Source: an uncultured Lachnospiraceae bacterium
GTDB taxonomy: Bacteria > Bacillota > Clostridia > Lachnospirales > Lachnospiraceae
Assembly: GCA_910584585.1 (NCBI GenBank)
Contig: CAJUBP010000008.1
Span: 57,025-121,024, forward strand
Length of the DNA stretch: 64,000 nt
Reading direction: 5' to 3'
Below, in pieces: positions 8,835-17,808 of the stretch. Position 1 is the stretch's first letter, and every line of letters begins with the position of its first letter. The notes under the pieces were generated by a model, which was not told the DNA's origin, did not search any database, and worked only from the letters and a program-made list of their open reading frames with translations. The translations under genes and the position numbers were made by a program.

Positions 8835-9611
8835 ATGTTGAGCAGAGTGTCAGGCAGTACAGGAAATGGATATTTTTCACAGGCAGTTTCAGAATACGCC
8901 AGGAAGATGAAGCCGGAAGAAGAAAGAAAAGAACATTCCGGCGGGAAAACAATCGGCGAGTATTCAGAGAAAGAATGGGACGGAATGCTGCATAAGGTGG
9001 ATCTGTCCATAGAAGAGCATAAGGCAGATTTAAAACACAGGGAAAAAGAGGCCCTGGACCGAAAGAAAGAGCAGTCAGATCAGAACGTTTTCGAAAAAGA
9101 ATCTTCTGGGCAGGTATATGAAACCAATGTGCTGTGGGAAGGAAAAGTCCGCAGTATGCGTTTTCATAAAATAGAAGAAAAGACAGCCGGGGAAGAGAAT
9201 GAGACTGAAAAACTGGAGATTATGGATACCATTTCCGATGATGTGAAAGATGAGGCAATCCAAAGACTTGTCGGAAACCGGGGGAAAGCGCCCTATTCCA
9301 TGCTGGCGGATGAAAATGGAATGATTACATATCATGGCGTAATATTTCAATGCGATGAAGAGCAGAACAGCCTGTGCCTGGGAGATGTGTCAGATCCGAA
9401 CCAGTGCATATCCGTTCCCTTAGAGGGCGGCGGACGCCTGTTGGTGAACCGCAATAGTATAGACGCGCTGTCTTCGGCCATCGGCATGTTTTCTCCGGAG
9501 GATATCCGGCGGATTATGCAGGCCATCGCCCAGGACGGAAAAGTCCAGAAAGTGGAAATGGAAATCGAAGATATGACCAGCGGAGTGCAAGTCCTTAAAA
9601 AAGAGGAGTAG
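8835..9611 (+). CDS. Uncharacterised soluble protein
   Basis: 258 residues, no signal peptide or membrane segment. The first 120 residues are highly charged and probably coiled (KMKPEEERKEH, IEEHKADLKHREKEA). The C-terminal half is more globular (YSMLADENGMITYHGVIFQ, SSAIGMFSPEDIRRIMQAI). I do not recognise the family. It has AAAGGAGG and sits 8 bases before the CPBP protease gene, so the two form an operon after the ddh terminator. Confidence 0.7.
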   Translation: MLSRVSGSTGNGYFSQAVSEYARKMKPEEERKEHSGGKTIGEYSEKEWDGMLHKVDLSIEEHKADLKHREKEALDRKKEQSDQNVFEKESSGQVYETNVLWEGKVRSMRFHKIEEKTAGEENETEKLEIMDTISDDVKDEAIQRLVGNRGKAPYSMLADENGMITYHGVIFQCDEEQNSLCLGDVSDPNQCISVPLEGGGRLLVNRNSIDALSSAIGMFSPEDIRRIMQAIAQDGKVQKVEMEIEDMTSGVQVLKKEE

Positions 9612-9619
9612 AGGAAAAT

Positions 9620-10501
9620 ATGAATCCAAAAAGCAACCCATACAGCAGCAATGCAATGTTTAAATCATGGAATGTGATTTATCCAATCTTTATCTATTTT
9701 GTAGTGACCAATCTTGCTATGTCCTTATTTGCCGTATTTGCCTCTTTTTTGGGGGCGGACGCCCAAGAACAGTATATGGCGCTGCAGACAGCGGCAGTGG
9801 CTGTCACCATTCCCTTTATCGTGCGTTATTACAGTAAAGACCGGAAAGAACCCACTGCGTTCTGGATCCACATGGAGCAGACGTACACAAAGAAAAGTCC
9901 CAGTCAAAAAGCAATAAACGTTCTATTGATGTTTGCCGCCGGCGCGTCGGCAGGGGCTGCCCTCAACAACCTGCTGGCACTGACTGCGCTGAAAGAAATT
10001 TCCCCGGGATTTCAGGAAGCAAACAGCAACTTTTTTGCAGGGGGAATTTTCTTTGAGCTGCTGGGGGCCTGTCTCCTGACCCCGTTTCTGGAGGAATTGC
10101 TGTACCGGGGCGTAGTGTATGGAAGGCTTTGCGATTTGATGATTTTGAATCGGGAGGAAAAGACAGAAGAAGACGCAAAAAGAGAACGGCGAAGCCGGCT
10201 GATAGCCATGGTCATTTCTGCACTGCTGTTCGGCGTGCTTCACCAAAACATTGTGCAGTTTGTCTACGCAGGAGCCTTGGGAATACTGCTGGCCTGGTTT
10301 ATGGAAGAGGCCGGCCATTTCTACGGCGCTCTGCTGGCCCATATGGGAGCAAACCTGTTTTCCGTGCTGCGGGTGGAAACCGGAATATTTCGATGGATGG
10401 AGCAGAGCCGAAATGCTTTTGCAGGAGCCACAGCAGCCCTGGCTCTTCTCAGCCTGCTTTTGCTCGGCGCGATCTGGAAGCTGAACCGTGAGAAAGAATA
10501 G
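9620..10501 (+). CDS. CPBP-family intramembrane metalloprotease
   Basis: 293 residues with about seven hydrophobic segments. The CPBP (Abi/Rce1-like) motifs are present in order: EELLYRGVVYGRL (EExxxR, near residue 158), FGVLHQN (HxxxN-type) and LLAHMGANL. Such proteins are membrane-embedded proteases that cut peptide or prenylated substrates, and some give bacteriocin self-immunity. The partner is unknown; co-transcription with the preceding unknown protein is likely. Confidence 0.9.
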   Translation: MNPKSNPYSSNAMFKSWNVIYPIFIYFVVTNLAMSLFAVFASFLGADAQEQYMALQTAAVAVTIPFIVRYYSKDRKEPTAFWIHMEQTYTKKSPSQKAINVLLMFAAGASAGAALNNLLALTALKEISPGFQEANSNFFAGGIFFELLGACLLTPFLEELLYRGVVYGRLCDLMILNREEKTEEDAKRERRSRLIAMVISALLFGVLHQNIVQFVYAGALGILLAWFMEEAGHFYGALLAHMGANLFSVLRVETGIFRWMEQSRNAFAGATAALALLSLLLLGAIWKLNREKE

Positions 10502-10566
10502 GACATAAAACGCTGTCAGAACATAAAATTTATCCGCAATATTTAATCCTGCCTGCCTTTTTCTCC

Positions 10567-10702
10567 AAGAGCGCCGTTCAAAAATCAGTTACATAACCCG
10601 CCAGGGTCTGCCCCGCAAAGCGAGGTCACGAGCCTGATTTTGGAACGGCGCTCTTAAAAAAATCTGCGCCTGATTTTGAACGGCATTCTTAAAAAAATCT
10701 GC
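10567..10702 (+). terminator. Long hairpin with duplicated right arm
   Basis: AAGAGCGCCGTTCAAAAATC at 10567 pairs with the complementary arm at 10634-10655 (22 bp, one mismatch) around a 45-base loop, followed by an A-rich rather than T-rich tail. The right arm plus tail (10632-10667) is repeated almost exactly at 10668-10702. It probably ends the CPBP operon or marks a repeat scar. Confidence 0.6.
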
Positions 10703-10933
10703 ACGCAATTTAAAAATTATCCCGAAACAGTTCTCTGGAATTTTAACACAATTCAATTAAATCTTAAGATTTCCAGCCAATTCAACAAATTTCCAACAAA
10801 AAAATTCTAAAAAATATCATTAAAATTGTTCCTATAATCCCTTATTGCCAAGAAAAATATCAAATATTATCAGAAAATTAAAATGAAATATAAAAAATAA
10901 TCATATTATCAGAAAACAACCCCAAAAAAACTG
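10703..10933. other. AT-rich spacer upstream of gltB promoter
   Basis: Very AT-rich sequence with many A-tracts and no ORF of note. It may be an upstream promoter-activating or bent DNA region. No specific site recognised. Confidence 0.4.
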
Positions 10934-10962
10934 TTTACAACCCCAAAAAAATATTGTATAGT
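10934..10962 (+). promoter_or_regulatory. Sigma-A promoter for gltBD
   Basis: TTTACA (10934-10939), 17 bases, TATAGT (10957-10962). It is the best promoter in the 1.07-kb gap and implies a leader of about 600 nt ahead of gltB, filled with repeats. Confidence 0.65.
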
Positions 10963-11022
10963 TATATCAGCGCTTTAATACAACAAAGTACTCATGCAGC
11001 CGAGAAATACAATTTGTAAATA

Positions 11023-11216
11023 ACAGCAAACATTCTATCATTCGATAGATTTGTGAACCACAGCAAACGTTCTGTCATTTGATAGACTTGTGAACCACAG
11101 CAAACGTTCTGTCATTTGATAGATTTGTGAACCACAGGAACCACAGCGAGCGTTCTGTCGTTCGATACCTACATGAACTATAGCGGACCCCCTGTCATTC
11201 GATACACAGGAACTGC
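11023..11216 (+). repeat. 37-bp tandem repeat, five units
   Basis: Units start at 11023, 11060, 11097, 11143 (after a 9-base insert) and 11180, built on ACAGCAAACGTTCTGTCATT followed by TGATAGATTTGTGAACC. The last unit merges into the left arm of the palindromic element and matches the left end of the copy at 45270, so the array is a reiteration of an element end. Confidence 0.85.
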
Positions 11217-11536
11217 CGGATTGCCCTTTGGCTAAGCAAACGCTTCACGGGCGTTCTTAGTGGAGGCGAAATCCACTGCTTACGCAGACTTAGGAAGGAA
11301 GGCTTTCCTGACTTCCTTAGTCGGAGTTAGCAGTTAGTTCGCCGGAACGCTGCCCGGTTTGTGTGCCAAAGGGCAATCCGGCAGTTCCGTCCGCATCCAA
11401 AGACAAAAGGTCCCCCCAGTTTGTGTGCCAAAGAACAATCCGGCAGTTCCGTCCGTACCCAAAGACAAAAGGTCCCCCCGGTTTGTGTGCCAAAGAACAA
11501 TCCAGCAGTGAAGATAAAAAGTTTGCACTATAACAA
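11174..11536. repeat. Palindromic repeat element, copy 1 (expanded)
   Basis: Outer arms GGAACTGCCGGATTGCCC (about 11209) and its exact complement ending at 11389 form a 24-bp stem. The core of about 110 bases between them (11252-11364) is almost the same as that of copy 2, with about six differences. The core holds several smaller hairpins. The right end is extended by two 62-bp tandem units (11382-11505) and ends near AGTTTGCACTATA, which resembles the terminal inverted repeat of copy 2. No credible coding sequence; small open frames here should not be annotated. Confidence 0.85.
11382..11505 (+). repeat. 62-bp tandem duplication of element right arm
   Basis: Two 62-base units starting at 11382 and 11444, each CAGTTCCGTCCG...CAAAGACAAAAGGTCCCCCC...CAATCC. 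They repeat the right arm of the palindromic element inside the gltB leader. Confidence 0.88.
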
Positions 11537-11573
11537 AAAAAATTTCTCGCCAGCAATCAGGAAGGATGATACC

Positions 11574-14500
11574 ATGCAGGAAACCCAAAGACCCCCCCTG
11601 GGCATGTACAGCCCAGACTTTGAACACGATAACTGCGGAATCGGCGCAGTAGTGAATATCAAAGGAATCAAGACCCACCAAACCGTAGAAAACGCATTGA
11701 AAATTGTAGAGAACCTAAAACATCGCGCAGGAAAAGACGCGGAGGGGAAAACAGGAGACGGCGTAGGAATTCTTCTGCAGATTTCCCATAAATTTTTCAA
11801 AAAAGCCGCAAAAGAAGCAGGCATAGAACTGGGAGAGGAACGGGACTACGGAATCGGAATGTTTTTCTTTTCCCAGGATGAACTAAAGAGGAACCAGGCC
11901 AAGAAGATGTTCGAGGTGATTGTGAAGAAAGAAGGCATGGAGTTTCTGGGCTGGCGGAAGGTGCCCATCGCGCCGGAAAAATTAGGCCAGAAAGCCGTGG
12001 ACTGTATGCCCTACATTATGCAGGGGTTCGTAAAGCGGCCCAAGAACGTGGAAAAGGGGCTGGCTTTTGACCGGAGGCTCTATGTGGCAAGACGGGTATT
12101 TGAGCAGTCCAATGACGACACTTACGTGGTTTCACTGTCCAGCCGGACCATTGTGTATAAGGGGATGTTTCTGGTAGAGCAGCTCCGGCTGTTTTTCGGC
12201 GATTTGCAGGATCGGGAGTATGAATCCGCCATCGCGACGGTGCATTCCAGATTTTCCACCAACACCAATCCAAGCTGGGAGCGGGCCCACCCCAACCGTT
12301 TGATTGTACATAACGGGGAAATCAATACCATCCGCGGAAATGCGGATAAGATGCTGGCCAGGGAAGAAACCATGGAATCCGTCTACTTAAAAGGCGAACT
12401 GCAGAAAGTGCTTCCCGTGGTAAACGCGGAAGGCTCTGATTCCGCCATGCTGGACAATACCCTGGAATTCCTGGTAATGAGCGGCATGGAGTTGCCTTTG
12501 GCGGTGATGATTACCATTCCGGAGCCCTGGGACAACAATTCGGTGATGAGTCAGAAGAAAAAGGATTTCTATCAGTATTACGCAACCATGATGGAGCCCT
12601 GGGACGGCCCGGCTTCCATTGTGTTCAGCGACGGAGATATCTTAGGGGCGGTTTTGGATCGGAACGGCCTGCGTCCCTCCCGGTATTACATTACCGAAGA
12701 TGACACCCTGATTCTCTCTTCGGAAGTGGGAGTTCTGGAAATTGACCCCATGAAAATCGTGGCGAAGGAACGCCTGCGTCCGGGGAAAATGCTTCTGGTG
12801 GACACCGTCCAGGGCCGGGTGATTGACGATGATGAAATAAAGGAAAATTACGCGAGCCGCCAGCCTTACGGGGAATGGCTGGATCGGCATCTAATTAATC
12901 TGGCGGATTTGAAAATCCCTAACCAGCGGGTGCCGGAATATGAGAAAAAAGAACGCCAGAGAATGCAGAAAACCTTCGGTTATACCTATGAATCCCTGAA
13001 AGAAGCCATTCTGCCCATGGCTAGAGACGGCAAAGAAGGAACAGCGGCTATGGGAATTGATACGCCTCTTGCGGCCTTGGCCGGGGATCATCAGCCTTTG
13101 TTTAATTATTTTAAACAGAAATTCGCCCAGGTCACCAATCCGCCCATTGATTCCATCCGGGAAGAAGTGGTGACCAGCGCAACTGTTTACATCGGGGAAG
13201 ACGGCAACCTTTTGGAAGAAAAACCCCTGAACTGTCAGGTGCTGAAGGTGAACAACCCGATTTTAACCAATACCGACCTTATGAAAATAAAGTCCATGAA
13301 AGCAGAGGGGTTCAAAGTAGTGGAGCTGCCAATTATCTACTATAAGAATACCAGCCTGGAAAAAGCCATTGACCGCCTGTTTGTGGAGGCAGACCGGGCC
13401 TACCGGGACGGAGCCAATATTTTGATTCTGTCTGACCGGGGCGTGGATGAAAACCATGTGCCCATCCCCTCTCTGCTGGCAGTGTCCGCTTTGCAGCAGC
13501 ATTTAATTAAAACAAAGAAGCGGACGGCCCTTGCGGTGATTCTGGAATCGGGAGAACCCAGGGAGGTTCACCACTTTGCCACACTGCTGGGGTACGGCGC
13601 CTGCGCCATCAATCCCTATCTGGCCCAGGATACGGTAAAACAGCTGATTGAGGATCACATGCTGGATAAAGATTATTACGCGGCCATTGCGGATTACAAT
13701 GACGCGATTCTCCACGGAATTGTAAAAATCGCGGCCAAGATGGGAATTTCCACCATTCAGTCCTATCAGGGAGCCAAGATTTTTGAAGCTATCGGCATCA
13801 GTTCTGAGGTTATCAGCAAATACTTCACTGATACCGTGAGCAGAATCGGAGGAATTACCCTAAAAGACATCGAAGAGGATGTCAATGCCCTTCATTCCAG
13901 CGCTTATGACCCGCTGGGGCTGGAAACGGATTTGACTCTGGAGAGCCGGGGGCGCCATAAGATGCGCAGCGGCGCGGACAGCCATCTGTACAATCCCCAG
14001 ACCATCCATTTGCTGCAGGAATCCACCAGGCGGGGAGATTACCAGTTATTCAAAGCCTATACGAAAGCGGCGGACGCCCAGGAAAGGAAAGCGAATATCC
14101 GGGGCATGATGGACTTCGCGTACCCGAAGAAGGCAATTCCTCTGGAGGAAGTGGAAAGCGTGGATTCCATTGTGACAAGGTTTAAAACGGGGGCCATGTC
14201 CTACGGCTCCATTTCCCAGGAAGCCCATGAGACGCTGGCCATTGCCATGAACCGCCTCCATGGAAAATCCAACAGCGGCGAGGGCGGAGAAAGCCCGGAA
14301 CGTCTGGTGACGGGGCCGGACGGCAAGAACCGCTGTTCCGCCATCAAGCAGGTGGCCTCTGGACGGTTTGGCGTCACCAGCCGTTATCTGGTCAGCGCGA
14401 AGGAAATCCAGATTAAAATGGCCCAGGGGGCGAAACCGGGAGAAGGGGGACATCTGCCGGGGCAGAAGGTATATCCATGGATTGCCAGAACCAGGCTTTC

Positions 14501-16115
14501 CACCCCGGGGGTGTCGCTGATTTCCCCGCCGCCCCATCACGATATCTACTCCATCGAAGACTTGGAGCAGCTGATTTATGATTTGAAGAATTCCAATAAA
14601 GACGCAAGGATTACGGTGAAGCTGGTATCCGAGGCAGGCGTGGGCACCGTTGCGGCGGGCGTGGCCAAAGCCGGAGCCCAGGTGGTTCTGGTTTCCGGAT
14701 ATGACGGCGGAACAGGAGCGGCCCCCAGCAGTTCCATCCACAATGCAGGGCTTCCCTGGGAGCTGGGACTTTCGGAAACCCACCAGACCTTGATCTTAAA
14801 CGGACTGCGCAATAAAGTCAGGATTGAGACAGACGGAAAGCTGATGACAGGCCGGGATGTGGCCATTGCCGCCATGTTGGGAGCGGAAGAGTTCGGTTTC
14901 GCCACGGCGCCTCTGGTAACCATGGGCTGCGTGATGATGCGGGTCTGCAATCTGGACACCTGTCCGGCAGGCATTGCAACCCAGAATCCCGAGCTTCGGA
15001 AGCGGTTTGCCGGAAAGCCGGAATATGTGATCAACTTCATGCGCTTTATTGCGGAGGAATTGCGGGAATACATGGCGAAACTGGGCGTACGCACCGTAGA
15101 TGAGCTGGTGGGAAGAAGCGACTTGCTGAAAGTGCGGGAAGATTTGACAGAACGGGAAAAGGAACTGGATTTATCAGGAATTCTTCACAACCCCTTTGCA
15201 GGGCCCAAATCCAAAGTGATTTTTGATCCCAAGCAGGTGTACGATTTTGAACTGGAGAAGACCAAGGACGAAAAGATTTTGCTGAAACAGCTGAAACTTG
15301 CCCTGGAAGGGGGACAGAGGCGCAGCATCAATGTGGAGGTCACCAATACAGATCGCTCCTTCGGCACAATTTTCGGCTCGGAAATTACCAAACGGTTTGA
15401 CGACGCCTTAGAGGAAGACACTTTCCTGGTAAAATGCACAGGAGCCGGCGGACAGAGCTTCGGCGCCTTTATCCCCAAAGGGCTGACTCTGGAACTGGTG
15501 GGCGACAGCAACGATTATTTCGGGAAAGGGCTCTCCGGCGGAAAGCTGGTGGTCTATCCCCCCACCGGAGTGAAATTTAAGCAGGATCAGAATATTATTA
15601 TCGGAAACGTGGCCCTTTACGGAGCCACCAGCGGAAAAGCTTTTATCAACGGCGTGGCCGGAGAGCGGTTCTGCGTTCGCAATTCCGGGGCAGTGGCAGT
15701 GGTGGAAGGCGTAGGCGACCACGGCTGCGAGTATATGACCGGCGGCCGGGTGGTAGTCCTGGGCAAAACTGGAAAGAACTTTGCGGCAGGCATGAGCGGC
15801 GGCATCGCCTATGTGCTGGACGAGGAGAATGATTTGTATACCAGAATCAACAAAGAAATGGTATTTTCGGAAGAACTCACATCCAAATATGACGTGATGG
15901 AATTAAAGGATATGATCAAAGAACATGTGGCGCTAACCAATTCCGAAAAAGGAAAGGAAGTCCTTGATCATTTCAGCCAGTACTTGCCCAAATTCAAGAA
16001 AATTGTGCCTTATGATTATCACCGGATGATGATGTCCATTGTGCAGATGGAAGAAAAAGGCTTAAGCTCAGAGCAGGCGCAGATTGAAGCGTTTTACGCC
16101 AATATGAAGAATTAA
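11574..16115 (+). CDS. gltB: Glutamate synthase, large subunit
   Basis: Transfers the glutamine amide nitrogen to 2-oxoglutarate. 1513 residues in the standard order: a short propeptide then Cys21 in FEHDNCGIGA as the class II amidotransferase nucleophile (to about residue 430), a central linker domain, the FMN synthase domain (about 830-1190) with the 3Fe-4S ligands in CVMMRVCNLDTCP (Cx5Cx4C), and the GXGXG C-terminal beta-helix. The start was chosen from AGGAAGG and the Cys position; the open frame upstream is element DNA. gltD follows after 14 bases. Confidence 0.97.
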   Translation: MQETQRPPLGMYSPDFEHDNCGIGAVVNIKGIKTHQTVENALKIVENLKHRAGKDAEGKTGDGVGILLQISHKFFKKAAKEAGIELGEERDYGIGMFFFSQDELKRNQAKKMFEVIVKKEGMEFLGWRKVPIAPEKLGQKAVDCMPYIMQGFVKRPKNVEKGLAFDRRLYVARRVFEQSNDDTYVVSLSSRTIVYKGMFLVEQLRLFFGDLQDREYESAIATVHSRFSTNTNPSWERAHPNRLIVHNGEINTIRGNADKMLAREETMESVYLKGELQKVLPVVNAEGSDSAMLDNTLEFLVMSGMELPLAVMITIPEPWDNNSVMSQKKKDFYQYYATMMEPWDGPASIVFSDGDILGAVLDRNGLRPSRYYITEDDTLILSSEVGVLEIDPMKIVAKERLRPGKMLLVDTVQGRVIDDDEIKENYASRQPYGEWLDRHLINLADLKIPNQRVPEYEKKERQRMQKTFGYTYESLKEAILPMARDGKEGTAAMGIDTPLAALAGDHQPLFNYFKQKFAQVTNPPIDSIREEVVTSATVYIGEDGNLLEEKPLNCQVLKVNNPILTNTDLMKIKSMKAEGFKVVELPIIYYKNTSLEKAIDRLFVEADRAYRDGANILILSDRGVDENHVPIPSLLAVSALQQHLIKTKKRTALAVILESGEPREVHHFATLLGYGACAINPYLAQDTVKQLIEDHMLDKDYYAAIADYNDAILHGIVKIAAKMGISTIQSYQGAKIFEAIGISSEVISKYFTDTVSRIGGITLKDIEEDVNALHSSAYDPLGLETDLTLESRGRHKMRSGADSHLYNPQTIHLLQESTRRGDYQLFKAYTKAADAQERKANIRGMMDFAYPKKAIPLEEVESVDSIVTRFKTGAMSYGSISQEAHETLAIAMNRLHGKSNSGEGGESPERLVTGPDGKNRCSAIKQVASGRFGVTSRYLVSAKEIQIKMAQGAKPGEGGHLPGQKVYPWIARTRLSTPGVSLISPPPHHDIYSIEDLEQLIYDLKNSNKDARITVKLVSEAGVGTVAAGVAKAGAQVVLVSGYDGGTGAAPSSSIHNAGLPWELGLSETHQTLILNGLRNKVRIETDGKLMTGRDVAIAAMLGAEEFGFATAPLVTMGCVMMRVCNLDTCPAGIATQNPELRKRFAGKPEYVINFMRFIAEELREYMAKLGVRTVDELVGRSDLLKVREDLTEREKELDLSGILHNPFAGPKSKVIFDPKQVYDFELEKTKDEKILLKQLKLALEGGQRRSINVEVTNTDRSFGTIFGSEITKRFDDALEEDTFLVKCTGAGGQSFGAFIPKGLTLELVGDSNDYFGKGLSGGKLVVYPPTGVKFKQDQNIIIGNVALYGATSGKAFINGVAGERFCVRNSGAVAVVEGVGDHGCEYMTGGRVVVLGKTGKNFAAGMSGGIAYVLDEENDLYTRINKEMVFSEELTSKYDVMELKDMIKEHVALTNSEKGKEVLDHFSQYLPKFKKIVPYDYHRMMMSIVQMEEKGLSSEQAQIEAFYANMKN

Positions 16116-16129
16116 GGAGGGATGCAGAC

Positions 16130-17620
16130 ATGGGAAAACCAACAGGATTTATGGATTACAGCAGACAGACGGCAGAGGCGGCCGCTCCCCGGGAACGCGT
16201 CAAGCATTTCAATGAGTTTCATATCCCTCTTGGCAAAGAAGAGCAGCAGGTGCAGGGGGCCCGCTGCATGGCCTGCGGCGTGCCCTTTTGCCAGTCCGGC
16301 ATGGAATTGATGGGAATGACCTCCGGATGTCCTTTGCACAATCTGGTGCCGGAGTGGAATGATCTGGTGTACACCGGAAACTGGGAGCAGGCCTACAGCC
16401 GATTGGTGAAAACCAATAATTTCCCGGAATTCACTTCCAGAGTATGCCCGGCCCTTTGTGAGGCGGCGTGTACCTGCGGTCATTACGGAGACGCTGTATC
16501 CGTCAAAGAAAATGAGCATGGAATTATTGAAAACGCCTATGAGCAGGGCTTTGCGAAGGCCAGACCGCCCAAGGTGCGCACCGGCAAAAAAGTTGCGGTG
16601 GTAGGTTCCGGCCCTGCCGGCCTTGCCGCGGCGGATCAGCTGAATAAGCGGGGACATCAGGTCACGGTCTATGAACGGGCGGATCGGGTCGGCGGCCTTC
16701 TGATGTACGGAATTCCCAATATGAAGCTGGAAAAACATGTCATTGACCGGAAAATAGCGATTATGAAGGAAGAGGGCGTGGAATTTATCACAGGGGTCAA
16801 TGTGGGAAAAGATATGAAAGCCTCTAAGCTGTTAAAAGAGTATGACCGGATTATCCTGGCCTGCGGGGCCAAGAATCCCCGGGATATCAAGGTACCCGGC
16901 AGAGACGCCAAAGGCATTTATTTTGCGGTGGATTTCCTTTCCGCCACCACGAAGAGCCTTCTGGATTCCGGCCTTAGCGACAATCAATATATCTCAGCCA
17001 AAGGGAAAAAAGTCGTAATCATTGGCGGCGGCGACACAGGGAATGACTGCGTGGGCACTTCTATCCGCCACGGGGCGTCTTTGGTTACCCAGTTGGAAAT
17101 GATGCCCAAAGCGCCGGATCAGCGGGCAGAGGATAATCCCTGGCCCCAGTGGCCGAAAATCTGCAAGACCGATTACGGCCAGGAAGAAGCCATTGCTGTG
17201 TTCGGCAAGGACCCGCGTATTTATCAGACCACGGTGAAAGAATTTTTAAAGGATAAAAACGGAAATCTCTGCGGCCTGACCACGGTAAAGCTGGAACCGA
17301 AAAAAGATGAGAAAACAGGCCGTATGGGGATGGCGGAGGTGCCGGGTTCCGAGCATAAGCTGGATGCGGATCTTGTGCTGATTGCGGCAGGATTTTTAGG
17401 ACCTGAGAAGTATACGGCAGACGCTTTTGGAATTACCCTCAATGAGCGGACCAATGTAAAGACAGAACCGGAAAAGTATGAAACCAATGTAAAGAATGTG
17501 TTTGCGGCGGGAGATATGCACAGAGGGCAGTCCCTGGTGGTATGGGCCATCCGGGAAGGCCGGGAGGTTGCAAGGGCAGTGGATGAGAGCCTGATGGGCT
17601 ATACGAATCTTGGAGCTTAA
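16130..17620 (+). CDS. gltD: Glutamate synthase, small subunit
   Basis: Passes electrons from NAD(P)H through FAD and Fe-S clusters to GltB. 496 residues, with N-terminal cluster cysteines in CMACGVPFCQSG and CPALCEAACTCG, FAD-binding VVGSGPAGLAAADQL near residue 156 and NAD(P)-binding IIGGGDTGNDC. AAGGAGG lies 9 bases upstream of the ATG. Co-transcribed with gltB. Confidence 0.96.
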   Translation: MGKPTGFMDYSRQTAEAAAPRERVKHFNEFHIPLGKEEQQVQGARCMACGVPFCQSGMELMGMTSGCPLHNLVPEWNDLVYTGNWEQAYSRLVKTNNFPEFTSRVCPALCEAACTCGHYGDAVSVKENEHGIIENAYEQGFAKARPPKVRTGKKVAVVGSGPAGLAAADQLNKRGHQVTVYERADRVGGLLMYGIPNMKLEKHVIDRKIAIMKEEGVEFITGVNVGKDMKASKLLKEYDRIILACGAKNPRDIKVPGRDAKGIYFAVDFLSATTKSLLDSGLSDNQYISAKGKKVVIIGGGDTGNDCVGTSIRHGASLVTQLEMMPKAPDQRAEDNPWPQWPKICKTDYGQEEAIAVFGKDPRIYQTTVKEFLKDKNGNLCGLTTVKLEPKKDEKTGRMGMAEVPGSEHKLDADLVLIAAGFLGPEKYTADAFGITLNERTNVKTEPEKYETNVKNVFAAGDMHRGQSLVVWAIREGREVARAVDESLMGYTNLGA

Positions 17621-17721
17621 ACCCTGAAAGACAACAGTAGTTTCGGCAATCAAAGAGCGTCCGCTTCTGAACTGGGCTGTATGGCGACATGGAGAATTCG
17701 GGACAGAATTTGTAGTTTAAT

Positions 17722-17778
17722 ATTCAGATGGAGCGCCGTTTACAGCTTAACTGGCTGTAAACGGCGCTCCGTCTGAAT
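17722..17778. terminator. Bidirectional hairpin between gltD and the chemoreceptor
   Basis: Arms 17722-17745 and 17755-17778 pair over 24 bases with one mismatch around a 9-base loop; the core is GAGCGCCGTTTACAG. It lies between convergent genes and lacks a long T-run on either strand. It shares the GAGCGCCGTT core with the hairpins at 8765 and 10567. Confidence 0.75.
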
Positions 17779-17808
17779 AGTTCCGCTTGCGCGGTTTCCA
17801 GGAAATTC

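Noticed and set aside
11023..11216. 37-bp repeats as a CRISPR array
   Set aside because: The units are contiguous with no unique spacers, and they match the element end.
11317..11681. Minus-strand open frames of 79 and 115 codons in the gltB leader
   Set aside because: They read through the palindromic element and its 62-bp tandem units; composition is repetitive (AHKPGG-type repeats) and there is no ribosome site.
14046..14783. 245-codon minus-strand frame over gltB
   Set aside because: Antisense shadow in a GC-rich part of a long conserved gene.
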